From assembly GCF_000485595.1 (NCBI RefSeq), contig NW_014577627.1, forward strand, positions 1 to 26,301: DNA of 26,301 bases, read 5' to 3'. The DNA comes from Priapulus caudatus. Its lineage: Eukaryota; Priapulida; Priapulimorpha; Priapulimorphida; Priapulidae. Below are positions 1-25,614 of the stretch, piece by piece (the stretch's first letter is position 1; every line of letters begins with the position of its first letter). The translations under genes were made by a program, and so were the position numbers. The notes beneath the pieces were generated by a model. That model was not told where the DNA came from and did not search any database. It saw only the letters and a list, made by a program, of their open reading frames with translations.

Positions 1-329
1 CCGGACCGTACCCAGGGTACGTTCCGGGCAGTAACCTGGGGGACATAGACCCTATGAGCCTTAATTAACTGTAACGCAATAAATCGTCTAAACATCCACA
101 CGTGCCCCCATGTCTCACAGGGATGGACGTGTCTGTGCGCATGCCGAATATCTCCTAAAATAATTATAATTTCGAGTGAAATTATATAGTTCAAAGAGAG
201 AGCATACCCAGGAGTAGGTTTCTAAAATGTTAAATGTTTCCCTCGCACTTATAGTCCATGAGCCAGACCCCCAAATTTCATCAATTGGTACCACCTNGCA
301 TTCACGCGCTAATTCGCGGCTCCAGAAAT
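1..329. other. Unassigned sequence with one N
   Basis: No exon, RNA gene or element boundary is recognisable. A single N sits at 297. A phrase near 213-235 (GAGTAGGTTTCTA followed by AATGT) recurs near 880-903, hinting that both belong to copies of one degraded repeat. Confidence 0.3.
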
Positions 330-712
330 GCCGTATTTGCGGCCGTATTTGCCGTATTTGCGTATTTCCAAGCGAACAATCAAGCGAACAATGCGAAATA
401 AACAATACAATGCGCACCAACTGCCGATAAAATACGTAGACTGGTCCGCGTTCGACAGTTCCACTCGCGGTACACTGGAACTGTCGAGCGCGGACCATTC
501 TATAAAATACGCGGCTTCTGAAACGAGAGCGTTTCACACGAGAGAAATACGCGGTCCAAGAGATTCGGAATTTCTCAAGCACGACAAATAATTCGGCATC
601 TGGGAAGCCGCGTATTTAAACAAATACCGAATATATTTAGATTCCGTATTTCTTGGAGTGCGCATGTTGCCTTGTGTGAACGGTAAATATCGAATTTCTT
701 GCTACGTGTGAA
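330..712. repeat. Interspersed repeat rich in CCGTATTT and GTGTGAACG words, with hairpin
   Basis: The stretch opens with tandem CCGTATTTG words, contains a strong hairpin at 443-496, repeats AATACGCGG and GCCGCGTATTT, and closes with GTGTGAACGCGG. The same vocabulary (ACGCGGCTT, GCCGCGTATTTA, GTGTGAACGC) recurs at 9285-9625, so both look like degraded members of one non-autonomous element family. I cannot place exact ends or a target-site duplication. Confidence 0.5.
443..496. repeat. Hairpin, 21-bp stem
   Basis: GGTCCGCGTTCGACAGTTCCA at 443-463 pairs with 476-496 with one mismatch around a 12-base loop. A related sequence (GACTGGTACCCG...GTCGACAGTTCCAC) forms a different hairpin at 9351-9414. 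Confidence 0.7.
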
Positions 713-2033
713 CGCGGCTAATAAGACGAAGTCAAAACCTCTCAATATCAGTTATCTCGATTCCCCGTAACACCGAATTAAAGCGTATATTTTTCGTTGC
801 CGTTGGGCGTTGGTCGGTGCTAGCGTCGCGCATCTAGATCTGAAGCACTAATAGTTAAAAAGAGGGATGATGCCCATATGAGTAGGTTTCTATGAAAAAT
901 GTGAAACGTGATGTCTTCCTTATGGAAGACCTTGATGGTTGCCATCGACCCATTCGGCGTCGGTGTAGCGCATGAGAAGTAGCATACACAGATCATATTA
1001 TCAGGAATAAATAACAATAGATAATATAATATAAGATATAGATATAATATAGATAATATAATCTATTATTATTCACTCTTGATATTCATCACCTATACAA
1101 TTTTTGCTACATTGATATTCTTGCTTTGATCTATAAAAATTGGTGCACGATGCTAAACGAAAAATATTTGTATCAGGGCCGTGGCTAACTCATTTGGCCT
1201 AGAACCGCAAATTCACGCGCGATTGGGGTTCTGGGCGTCAAGGCCGAGGGGGGACTGCTCCTGCTAGACACTACTCCTGCTAGACACGGCTCTGATTATT
1301 TTTCTATTGAAAAACAGTGTAACGCATATTCTTTTAAGCATCTCGCAATTTACTCACCCATTTCATTATAAATTACGTCTCGTGTAAGGTTGCTCAGACT
1401 ACAGCTTTTCTGTCTTCATGTTTGAAAGTGGGAAGCCACCCGCGGTTTGTGCTCTTAGCAGTTGACAGTAGACATTGCCCATTGGAAAAGTAATAGCATC
1501 TATATGTTTATCTGGAGGGAAACTCCTCCCGCCGCTAGCTACTGCCCAGGTATTAGTGTATACACCTTCAGGAAAATCATCAGTCATCAGATTACTAATT
1601 ATTTGCGTTACATCGGGAAAGTCTGACAAAAATGTCGTCACTCGTAATGTACAATATTCAGCGAGCGCACACTGAGCGCATAACGTTAGTACAGCCGTAT
1701 GCATGGTTACAGCACACAGAAAATAACGAGTTTTTTATTTTCATATCGTGGTCTTTTACGGAGTGACAAAGTCTATACCCTTTGGACTTTGTGTCCCGCC
1801 TCTGAGCGTGTTTCACAAATTTACAGTAATCTGAATAAGTGGCGCGTGTAGCATCATAACGTCAAAAAGTGGATCGGTGAAGGATTCTCACCTCTGCGTC
1901 TAATCATGTGGACGTAATCCCTACAGTAGCATATGCTGACGTTAGTATCAGAATACATATGCAGCGACATGATCATATCACCGAAAACATCACTGGGCTA
2001 GAGACAATGATGTAACCCAACACAGTAGTCCCA
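713..2033. other. Unassigned region; AT-rich microsatellite at 1016-1075
   Basis: Apart from an AT-only stretch at about 1016-1075 built from ATAATATAGAT words and the candidate open frame at 1399-1704, nothing is identifiable. A short direct repeat, CTGCTAGACAC, occurs at about 1261-1286. Confidence 0.3.
1399..1704 (-). CDS. Possible exon of unknown protein (101-codon open frame)
   Basis: The frame starts MHTAVLTLCAQCALAEYC, a plausible but short hydrophobic leader, and contains EGVYTNTWAVASGG, which resembles the first strand of the furin/PCSK pro-domain (VFTNTWAVRIPGG). Nothing after that segment resembles a convertase (no basic cleavage site, no catalytic domain), and splice borders are not convincing. 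It is not low-complexity, which is why it is kept. It could equally be a chance open frame in non-coding DNA. Confidence 0.2.
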   Translation of the reverse strand: MHTAVLTLCAQCALAEYCTLRVTTFLSDFPDVTQIISNLMTDDFPEGVYTNTWAVASGGRSFPPDKHIDAITFPMGNVYCQLLRAQTAGGFPLSNMKTEKL

Positions 2034-2210
2034 CCACATATCATATATCATACTCTATATATCCACATATCATATATCATACTCTATATATCCACATATC
2101 ATATATCATACTCTATATATCCACATATCATATATCATACTCTATATATCCACATATCATATAATATCATACTCTATATATCCACATATCATATATCATA
2201 TATCATACCA
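2034..2210. repeat. 29-bp AT-rich tandem repeat
   Basis: Units start CCACATATCATATATCATAC at 2034, 2063, 2092, 2121 and 2150, exactly 29 bp apart. They then drift to a ~32-bp unit carrying an extra ATA and a shortened last unit. Near-identity between units indicates recent expansion. Confidence 0.9.
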
Positions 2211-2396
2211 CATATCATATCATATACTCTCCATATATCTCTCATATCATATACTCTCCATATATCTCTCATATCATATACTCTCCATATATCTCTCATA
2301 TCATATACTCTCCATATATCTCTCATATCATATACTCTCCATATATCTCTCATATCATATACTCTCCATATATCTTTCATATCATATACTCTCCAC
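2211..2396. repeat. 27-bp tandem repeat adjoining the 29-bp array
   Basis: About seven units built on ATCATATACTCTCCATATAT with period 27. Because 27 is a multiple of three, the minus strand reads as a repeated nine-residue peptide, which is an artefact of the array. The unit shares words with the 29-bp array (CATATCATAT, ACTCT), suggesting one array arose from the other. Confidence 0.9.
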
Positions 2397-2438
2397 ATAT
2401 CATAATTATACTCTCGTGTTTGGTTACATCATTGTATC

Positions 2439-2941
2439 CAGGGGCGGATTCAGACCGTATTTGCCGTATTGGGAAATACGGTCTAGATTTCAAAGTGCCC
2501 TTCGAAATTTTGCGCTAAAAAATACAGAAAACAATTTGATGGAATTTGGCTATATTCTTTATTTGTTTTCTTTTTCTTCTGATTCATTGGCAGGACTAGA
2601 AAGAAATCAAAACTTTACATGGTTAACAAAACTAGCCTTGATATCTAAAAAAGAAGGGAAGTGCTTGAATCATTCTGCATTAATTGCTGGTATGCAAAGC
2701 GCAGGCAAAATGAAGCAGAAATAAAAATTCCATATGGTTTTTAGCTATTGCTGTTTGACTAAATGTGTGCTCAAATGGTGCTCATTTTTGTGCCCAGGGA
2801 CCCTTGAAATTTTGAAATTGCTTCTGAACATGTGCTTCCGCATCTAACGGCGCCCACTGTGGGGTGGTGTGCCCTTTTTGGGGGATGTGCCCTTAAAATC
2901 TGGAAAAATACTGTCTAGCTTCATCCCTGGATCCGCCCCTG
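2439..2941. mobile_element. Non-autonomous hAT-like DNA transposon, 503 bp
   Basis: The ends are inverted: CAGGGGCGGATTCAG on the left and the complement of GGATCCGCCCCTG on the right. CAGGGGCGGATCC termini are common in animal hAT elements. GTATC lies immediately outside both ends (2434-2438 and 2942-2946), a candidate 5-bp target duplication. A subterminal hairpin (AGACCGTATTT / AAATACGGTCT) lies at about 2452-2486. There is no transposase. Confidence 0.75.
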
Positions 2942-5559
2942 GTATCATATTGTATCATATTTGCTAAGTGCAATCCGTGAGTTCAACCCATCTATAGACG
3001 GTATACCATCTTACAACGCTGTAATTATACATCCCCATGAATGCCAATGGGGAGGGAAAGTGAGAGGCTGGTAGGGATGGGAAAAAGGAGACGAGAGAGT
3101 TGGTAAAGGGAGAGAGCTGCGGGATGAATTTTCTTTCCACTGACGCTGATAAATATAGAGTAATGGATGACCTTGGAGAGCTATGGGTCCGTTTGTTTTC
3201 TTCTTTAGGAGACTAGCTGACACCATTTCCGACCAAAAAGGCTTCGTAAACCTACAAGAAATTTACCGAGGTCACGCCAATATGTCCCAACCTGCAACCT
3301 GTCTTAGGTTGCATTGTCACTGTACAACTCGGGCGGAAGAGAAAACGCGACATAGTACACTAAAGATATTTGAAGACCTTTCTTATTTATTGGTTTATTT
3401 ATTTAAAAAAATCATCTATCACAAATAGGCACATCTTAGTTCAGTATTCCTCGACATAGTTGTTCAATGGCTACAATGTCCCACCTATAAATCGCAGTAC
3501 GTAGTACATTTACAACGTTATTAGTTCTAATGACAAATTCACGGTGCTTATTTATTGAACACAAAATGGACCACATATCTGCTCTGTAATTTTGCACGGG
3601 CAGTACTAAACCACATAAAAAGGAGACAGCAATAACACCATTTATGACATACTTAAAAAAAGAAATATGCGAAGAAAGTAGGAAATATTCAACGCAAAAA
3701 TCATGATTCATGCTGCAGATGTCGAAGATCAAAAACGAAAATCGTTAGAATATCATAGACATTACCGCGCACAATTACACTAGGAACATACTCCCAAAAT
3801 CTAGATATTAAAGAACAGCAGAACCTTAATATCTTCGCTCTTTCGTTTTTCGCTTACTGACGTTTTGCTTAACTGCTAAATATATATTTTTTTAACAAGC
3901 ACAGCTATCAAACAAAATTGAAGGGTTCGCATGAGTACAACACTATGTGCGGCATAAACGGTACAATTGTAACGGAGCTGGTTTCACCTGTTAATTACTG
4001 TTAGTTTGGGCATGAGGCCGTGCGGGTCGCGTTGGCGACGAGCCAGGGAGAAATAGATGATATATTCGGTGCGCGCGATGCAGCGTGAAGGTAATAGTAG
4101 AGGCAATAAGGTAGCTAACAACGTCAACAGACGGGCCGGTGTGCGGGATAATCTATTATAACCCGCAGCCGGCGCATGTCGTAACCAGGGAGGTCGAACA
4201 ACAAGTTCGGGTATATAAATTTTAAGAGCGCCGTGACAAGGAGCAGGAGGCACTTCCTCTCCATTTGTTTGAATGTCATTCACGTATAGTTATACACATC
4301 CAGCCTTACGTTTCTGCTCTTTACTTGTTGTTAGATTATGACCAATACAACTGTTTGTGGTACGTTACTTTACTAGTTCGTGTTTGATTCTTGTCTTACG
4401 CTGTTGCTATGTTTCACGCCTACGGCTCTTTCCCTACACCCTATAGAAGTACGAGGTTACACAATCACGACAAGACAACCACCATTCACACAACCGTCTG
4501 CACAGAATTTGGTGTTTCGTGGTCTCCTGATTTGAATAGTGCATCACGTATTTACCACATTCCTAAACCAATACAACTACGTATTAAAATGGCCCTTACT
4601 CATGCTATGATAATGCCTATTTGATGATGTACCATTAAATGTCAATTCTTTACCATTCGCATCTATATATCAATAAACAATTCGAACATCACACAAATTT
4701 ACAAACACAGCCAAGCTGGTATACCACACCTGAACAAAGTCACAGCTACTCTGACAGTAAAAATAAGTATTCTTCCTTTAACCTCTTTAGAGCCTAACCA
4801 GTAGCTAAACCAAATGTATGGGGCAAAGTTATAAATAGTATATTTGTTATGTGGAGGTGATCAGCTAGCAGGTAACACACTGGGGATAAACCAATGACAA
4901 AATAATAAACCGATCTGAACTCCATATTCCAGGGACATTCTTCTCAATGCTTAATTCCCTATAGGCACAGTATTAGCAAACATATCTGACATTGGTTTTT
5001 AAATACTGGCGACAACATAAAATTTACCTAATGGCATGCACCTTTCATTAAACAGAATTAAAGTGTTTTATCTGAATGTTGCATTTTGCAACAGTAAAAA
5101 AAGCCCTGGGAATAATATTTTATCATGATGACTGCTGCTGCACACTGGGCGTGCTTGCCTCCACAAGTTATGCATTTACAAATAAAGGATCCGTGCAAGT
5201 AGATCTACCTACACGACATGTCATTGTACCTTCAGGAGATGCCCAGGGTATATGTCATACAGTGGTGGTCACCTTACATGGACCCTTCCATGGTAGAGGT
5301 TAATATAGGTTTCAGTAATTATGCTAGGAGAAAGTGGTGTTGTAGGCTGATGCATAAGTATAATGAAAATAAGCCAATCACTGACCAAAGCGAATAATGG
5401 AGAAATTAGTAATTACATGTTTAACAAATAAATAAAATTTTTATACTGTCTAGAAGGGACAAATTTGCATATAACTTTAAATTTCTTCAATTAATATGGG
5501 TCCGAAGTACAAAGGATAAAACCTCTTCCCTGTCTATATATATCCAGTGCTTGCATTGT
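2942..5559. other. Unassigned flank, probably including FKBP8 3' UTR
   Basis: This lies downstream of the FKBP8 stop codon at 5560, so some of the 5559-to-lower sequence should be its 3' UTR; I could not place a convincing minus-strand AATAAA close to the stop. Open frames at 3436-3732 (minus, with one hydrophobic stretch) and 5076-5303 (plus) are not recognisable. An AT-rich TTTATT cluster at about 3384-3410 would be a distant poly(A)-signal candidate. Confidence 0.3.
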
Positions 5560-21143
<15,584 letters not shown>

Positions 21144-21231
21144 GCTTACTTGAAGATGTATTTCCTTTAAGCTTTGTTATTCACAAACGTATCTGAATAG
21201 ACATAGTTGATTGATTAGAGTAGTGCTACGG

Positions 21232-21257
21232 TACTACTACTAGAACTAGTAGTAGTA
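21232..21257. promoter_or_regulatory. 12-bp-arm palindrome upstream of FKBP8 start
   Basis: TACTACTACTAG, AA, CTAGTAGTAGTA lies 89-114 bp before the FKBP8 ATG, in what should be promoter or 5' UTR. In an FKBP8 transcript it would form a stable stem only with a strained loop; as DNA it is a near-perfect palindrome. A regulatory role is inference from position only. Confidence 0.35.
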
Positions 21258-21476
21258 TTAGTAGTGTTTTCGCAAGGTAGGCCTAGCCGCCTACGTACTC
21301 AGGCCACATTTCCTGGCTGAGCCTGAGGTAGAATTACTTGAAAGCACAGGCACTTGCAACTGGTTGGTCGGGGTTCGATAAATAGCAACCCCATTCTGCG
21401 CCTACCGTAGTGTGTATAAAAGTCACATATGAGAGCTCTCATTTATCTTTATCTTTGATCTTTTTTCATTAGGACC

Positions 21477-21792
21477 TAGCTCTAGTAACTATAGCCCGCG
21501 TACAGTTGCCGCAGGGCTATAGACCGTAACATGGCCATTTCGTATGAGTTTTTTCTGACAACTTTTAGCCTATAATAACTTCTTCGGTATACCAAATAAA
21601 ACACATTCTCTGCCGGACAAATGTTTTAAGTTACTATAAACACTAAAATTAAACAGCAAACTATCGCTTAAATATTGTACTTGCGATATTACTCGTCGAC
21701 GAAGATTCTTTATCAACTTGTAACCGCCATTTCTCGTTGGGCACGCTCGCGCGGTTCCGGCGCCCGCTCACTAGCTATAGTTACTAGAGCTA
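21477..21792. mobile_element. Mutator-like MITE, 316 bp, upstream of FKBP8
   Basis: The inverted ends TAGCTCTAGTAACTATAGC are identical over 19 bp and flanked by perfect 9-bp direct repeats ATTAGGACC (21468-21476 and 21793-21801). Nine-bp duplications are typical of the Mutator superfamily. It lies 334 bp upstream of the FKBP8 ATG. The left subterminal region has the hairpin CTATAGCCCGCG...CGCAGGGCTATAG shared with the larger relative at 22499. Confidence 0.85.
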
Positions 21793-22235
21793 ATTAGGAC
21801 CTACCTATCAGCCTTAGGTTAGAAATAGGAGAGCCCCGAAATTTCTCTTCTTTTGGCGGTACTGTCACTGTCGTACGAAAGGTCGTTGTCGTATAATGGC
21901 GTATAATATGTACCAGGAGTAGATAATAGGGAGGAGTGTGACATCAATAAACAAGGGAAATTCGTCATTTACTAGCCTTATAATACCTACGATTTACTAC
22001 GCGTAACTCATCCAACTTGAGCTCAAATCGGACACAGTACATTCGCCCATCATCGTACGAAATCGTTTTCTCGTAAACACCCGCAATCCGGAGATACAGC
22101 CTAAAACGTACGACACGATTCTCCATTCTTTGGACATTAATCCAACGCCCATTGCGCGCCTATAATTCAGACAAAAGGCAGCAACACTGGCGGTAATTGT
22201 ATATTTGGTAATGTGAGTGTAACCTAAGTCGTGTT

Positions 22236-22410
22236 AAGGCAAGCCACACTGCAGCGACAACGACCGACCGTAACGACAAACGACTTTCAGAAAATTAGAA
22301 ACTATTGTTTCCTATGAGCCATTGCACACTGACGCGACGACGACCGCGACAACCTCGACGACAAAATAATTTAGAAACGTTTCTATTTCCCAGCGACTTT
22401 CGCGGCGACA
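22236..22410. repeat. Repeat with CGACAACGACCGACCGTAACG motif
   Basis: GGCAAGCCACACTGCAGCGACAACGACCGACCG reappears inverted, twice in tandem, at 24670-24800 with matching outer end (CTTGGCCTTTA). Both seem to be termini of one GC-rich non-autonomous element family; full boundaries are not resolved. Confidence 0.5.
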
Positions 22411-22498
22411 CTTTACAAATGGCCAATCACAGCCGTTCCATCGGCACGTGACAATCGCCATTACGTCATAAAATTATAAACAATGCTAGGCCAGGAAG

Positions 22499-23248
22499 TA
22501 GCTCTATGTACTATAGCCCGCGGATTGCTGCCGCAGGGCTATAGCACATGAGCGCATAGCTGTAATCTAAGCAATGGTCGGACTGGTCTTAACAAAAATT
22601 TATCCCCAAAACCCAAAAATGATCGGGCTTTTTAACAGCTTATCTATCACATGGACATCTCACTATCTTTTGAACACTTTCAGCAACTTTACACCAGGTA
22701 TTTATGCTGTTATTCATCAAAGTAAGCACTTATCGAATTTACATTCAAATCATGTGGCGCCGCGCACGCGTAATGTCACCGGATATGTTGGCAAAACGCA
22801 AGGGCAGCGGTGCGTGAAAGGGTGCATGTATTATTAACGGGGGTGGTGGATAAACTCGCCCTGATGCGGCCAATGTGCGCACAATCGGAGCACAAGCAGG
22901 AACACCCCGCCGTTAATAATACATGCACCCTTTCACGCACCGCTGCCTTGCGTTTTGCAACATATCCGGTGACAATACGCCGTGCGCACGCCACATGATT
23001 TGAATATAATATTCGATAAGTGCTGACTTTGAGAATAACAGCATAAATACTGGTGTAAAGTTGTGGAAGTGTTCAAAAGATAGGTGAGATGTCCATGTTG
23101 ATAGATAAAGTTGTTAAAAAGCCCGATCATTTTGCGTTTGGGATAAATTTTTGTTAAGACCAGTCCGACATTTGCTTAGATTACAGCTATGCGCTCATGT
23201 GCTTATAGCCCTGCGGCCAGCAATCCGCGGGCTATAGTACTAGAGCTA
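22499..23248. mobile_element. Mutator-like foldback element, 750 bp, ~345-bp arms
   Basis: The left arm 22499-22843 is mirrored by 22905-23248 with only scattered differences around a ~60-bp loop. The ends TAGCTCTATGTACTATAG / TAGCTCTAGTACTATAG belong to the same family as 21477-21792. Flanking 9-mers GCCAGGAAG (22490-22498) and GCCAGTAAG (23249-23257) are a target duplication with one mismatch. No transposase. Confidence 0.88.
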
Positions 23249-23582
23249 GCCAGTAAGTAGAACTGGTTCCAGCCGCTAAACTCGCACCGCCTGTCAGAAA
23301 CAGTGGGCCGCGAACCCATCTAACCAAAACGTGCAAGCCACGCCATGATTATTGTTTACGTTCGTATAATAATTAATATGCTGGCCTGCGTATATATGAC
23401 TTTATTATATTCTCGTTATACATAGCGTTTTTACAGCAATTTATTTAAAGGCTGTTGCTCCTGCAACGGTACGTCGCCGATGTTTTTTCTTAAAGTCACG
23501 GTACTGACGGTACTGACCCTGATTGGTTGAGCTTTGTTGTTTGCCGCATTATAATAGCACATACAAATTTCAATTTCAATTA

Positions 23583-23876
23583 TGTCGCAGCAGTGTACAC
23601 GGTTAGAGCGCTGGCGCCAAGTATGAATGGTCGCAGGATCGAATCCATCCGTTTTCTAATTATTTTCCTGTTTTCTGTATTTTTCTATCTTTATTGTTCT
23701 TAACATTTTTTTTCAATTTAACGCAAATATTTACATGATTTATTTACAACATTTTAATAACAACAATTAATTTTTACAACAATTAAAAATAAATTTTATT
23801 AATTTAATAGGGTTAGGGTTAGGGTTAGGTTAGGGTTAGGGTTAGGGTTAGGATTAGGTAGGGTTAGGGTTAGGTT
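23583..23876 (+). mobile_element. tRNA-derived SINE-like element with (TTAGGG)n tail, copy A
   Basis: The head has an A-box-like GTTAGAGCGCTGG (23602-23614) and a B-box-like GGATCGAATCC (23636-23646). There follows a ~155-bp AT-rich body with TTTCTGTATTTTTCTATC and TTACATGATTTATTTACAAC, and then TTTAATAGGG leads directly into about 11 TTAGGG-type units (23808-23876). No target duplication was found. Confidence 0.7.
23808..23876 (+). repeat. Interstitial telomeric repeat (TTAGGG)n, tail of copy A
   Basis: About 11 hexamers including degenerate units (TTAGG, TTAGGA). It abuts the SINE body with no intervening sequence and is followed by TATCGTATATATCGTATA simple repeats, so it is internal and not a chromosome end. 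Confidence 0.9.
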
Positions 23877-24139
23877 ATCGTATATATCGTATAAAATCGT
23901 ATATATAATATCGTACCAAAAGCAACCGGTAAGTTATTATTCGCGCGATAGATGGCGCTGGCATCACTACCGTGACTTTAATTGAGAAAAAAAAATCGGT
24001 GGATATATGTTTCTATGCCACCGACTGATCGCGTGACGTCAGTGTAGTCACGCACGAACTCGGCTATCTCTGAAGTACAGTTGAATGCATACAGCCTAGC
24101 TGCTGATGGCTACATCACGCACATAACCTGATGCAAAAA

Positions 24140-24265
24140 CCCTAACCCTAACCCTAACCCTAACCCTAACCCTAACCCTATCCCTAACCCTAACCCTAAC
24201 CCTATCCCTAACCCTAACCCTAACCCTAACCCTAACCCTAACCCTAACCCTAACCCTAACCCTAA
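24140..24265 (-). repeat. Interstitial telomeric repeat (CCCTAA)n, tail of copy B
   Basis: 126 bp, about 21 hexamers, nearly uniform with a few TATCCC variants. With the array at 23808-23876 it forms a head-to-head telomeric inverted repeat separated by ~260 bp. Confidence 0.92.
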
Positions 24266-24432
24266 TTAAATTTAATTAACACTAATACTAACACTAACAC
24301 TAACACAAAAAAAGTTAAATGGATAAAGATAGAAAAATAGAAAAATAAAAATTAACAGAATGGGATTCGAACCCATCACCTCAAGAAGAATCGTTCGGCG
24401 CCTTACCCGCTGCGTTTTTGGTTCGCTCAAAT
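24140..24432 (-). mobile_element. tRNA-derived SINE-like element with (TTAGGG)n tail, copy B
   Basis: Minus strand: A-box-like CGCAGCGGGTAAGGCGCCG (24414-24396), B-box GGTTCGAATCC (24373-24363, a perfect Pol III consensus), a short AT-rich body with TTTCTATTTTTCTATCTTTAT, four degenerate GTTAGT hexamers, TTAATTAGGG, then TTAGGG repeats to 24140. The body is shorter than in copies A and C, defining a subfamily. Confidence 0.75.
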
Positions 24433-24819
24433 GATGTATTATGTATGTGCCCTATATGCATACATGGATTGCGTGCGTGATTGGTCTAGCACTGACGTCA
24501 CACTGACGTACACTGACATCACGCGATCAGTCGGTGGCATAGAAACATATATCCACCAAAAAAATCGGCGACGGTACCGTGCAGGAGCAACACGCCTTAT
24601 TTTAAAAGCAGGCAAGGCAGCAGGAGTTTTTTGCCGTTTGCCTCATGAGTGGTGGCACTGTGGTGAGTGCTGGGTGAACTTTGTCGTTACGGGTCGGTCG
24701 TTGTCGCTGCAGTGTGGCTGCGCCAGTCGCTGCGACTTTGTCGTTTGTCGTTACGGTCGGTCGCTGTCGCTGGCAGTGTGTCTTGGCCTTTACACTACAC
24801 AGTCACTGTCAGTGTCTGT

Positions 24820-25576
24820 GTCAGTGACACTGACCACAGGCACTTGAAGCGTTTCAATAAAAATTAAAATATAATGCTAACTAAATACGAAATCTATTTA
24901 CTACCAAATTCTTAATGTTTCTACACTCTCTTTCACCTATTATTGCCGACAGTTTCTTGTAAATTTCGTCCAAATCCTACGTCAAACGGATCATACGTCT
25001 ACGTCTTTCGCGGCGCGACTGTTGCACGCTTACACTAAGGCCATGAGAATGAAAAATCCGGTTTACCGTCCAAGGAATTTTTAAAAGTGATGAGGCTTTT
25101 TTTCATTATTCATTATTCATTATTTAATTTTTCAGGCTGAAATACAGTGAAATACAGTACAGACAATAAACAATCGGTTTTTTTTTTTTGAATTTTCGGA
25201 ATTTTCAATCGGGAATTTTCGGTTTGAAGTCGTCATCTTCGGGTTTTTTCGACAAATCTTTATTCCGGCGCCCTGATATATGTCTAGCGGTTAGAAAGTG
25301 GCATGTACAATCCGGACTGCCCCAAGCTTGTCAAAACTCATCAGAATTGCTGTTTAGGCTAAGTACACCTTGTGATTAGTCTATTATGTTTCAGTGAGGG
25401 AATTTTTTTCCAAATAATGAAATTTTGGTAAATAATGACTTTTTTGGGCGGGGACTAAAGGCGGCATGCGGGCGGTTGGACGGTAAACGGATTTTTCATT
25501 CTCATGGCCTAATAATTAATATATATAAGTTACCGGTATAACACAAATAAATAAAAATAATATATAATAATAATAA

Positions 25577-25614
<38 letters not shown>

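Larger units (their letters stand above)
23998..24557. mobile_element. Mutator-like TIR element, 560 bp, carrying SINE copy B
   Basis: Inverted ends beginning GGTGGATATATGTTTCTATG match over about 48 bp with one mismatch, flanked by the 9-bp repeat AAAAAAATC (23989-23997 and 24558-24566). The termini contain TGACGTCA (CRE-like) motifs. The interior is largely occupied by a minus-strand SINE-like copy and its telomeric tail. Confidence 0.8.

Noticed and set aside
1399-1704. Proprotein convertase (furin-like) gene
   Set aside because: Only about a dozen residues resemble the pro-domain; no catalytic Asp/His/Ser motifs are found anywhere near.
2189-2398. Minus-strand frame encoding a repeated nine-residue peptide
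   Set aside because: It is explained entirely by the 27-bp tandem array; there is no start context, no unique sequence and no splice signals.
3436-3732. Minus-strand 98-codon frame with a hydrophobic stretch, possibly a chemoreceptor tail
   Set aside because: No family motif is recognisable and there are no supporting exons upstream; one apolar segment is not sufficient.
21340-21400. Another tRNA-derived head (GGGGTTCGATAAAT resembles a B box)
   Set aside because: No A box at the right distance and no SINE body or tail follows.
23808-24265. Telomere / chromosome end
   Set aside because: Arrays are short, face each other, and are bounded by SINE bodies and unique sequence on both sides.
24363-24432. 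Functional tRNA gene
   Set aside because: The B box is perfect, but no cloverleaf with paired acceptor stem could be drawn and the sequence continues into an AT-rich SINE body.
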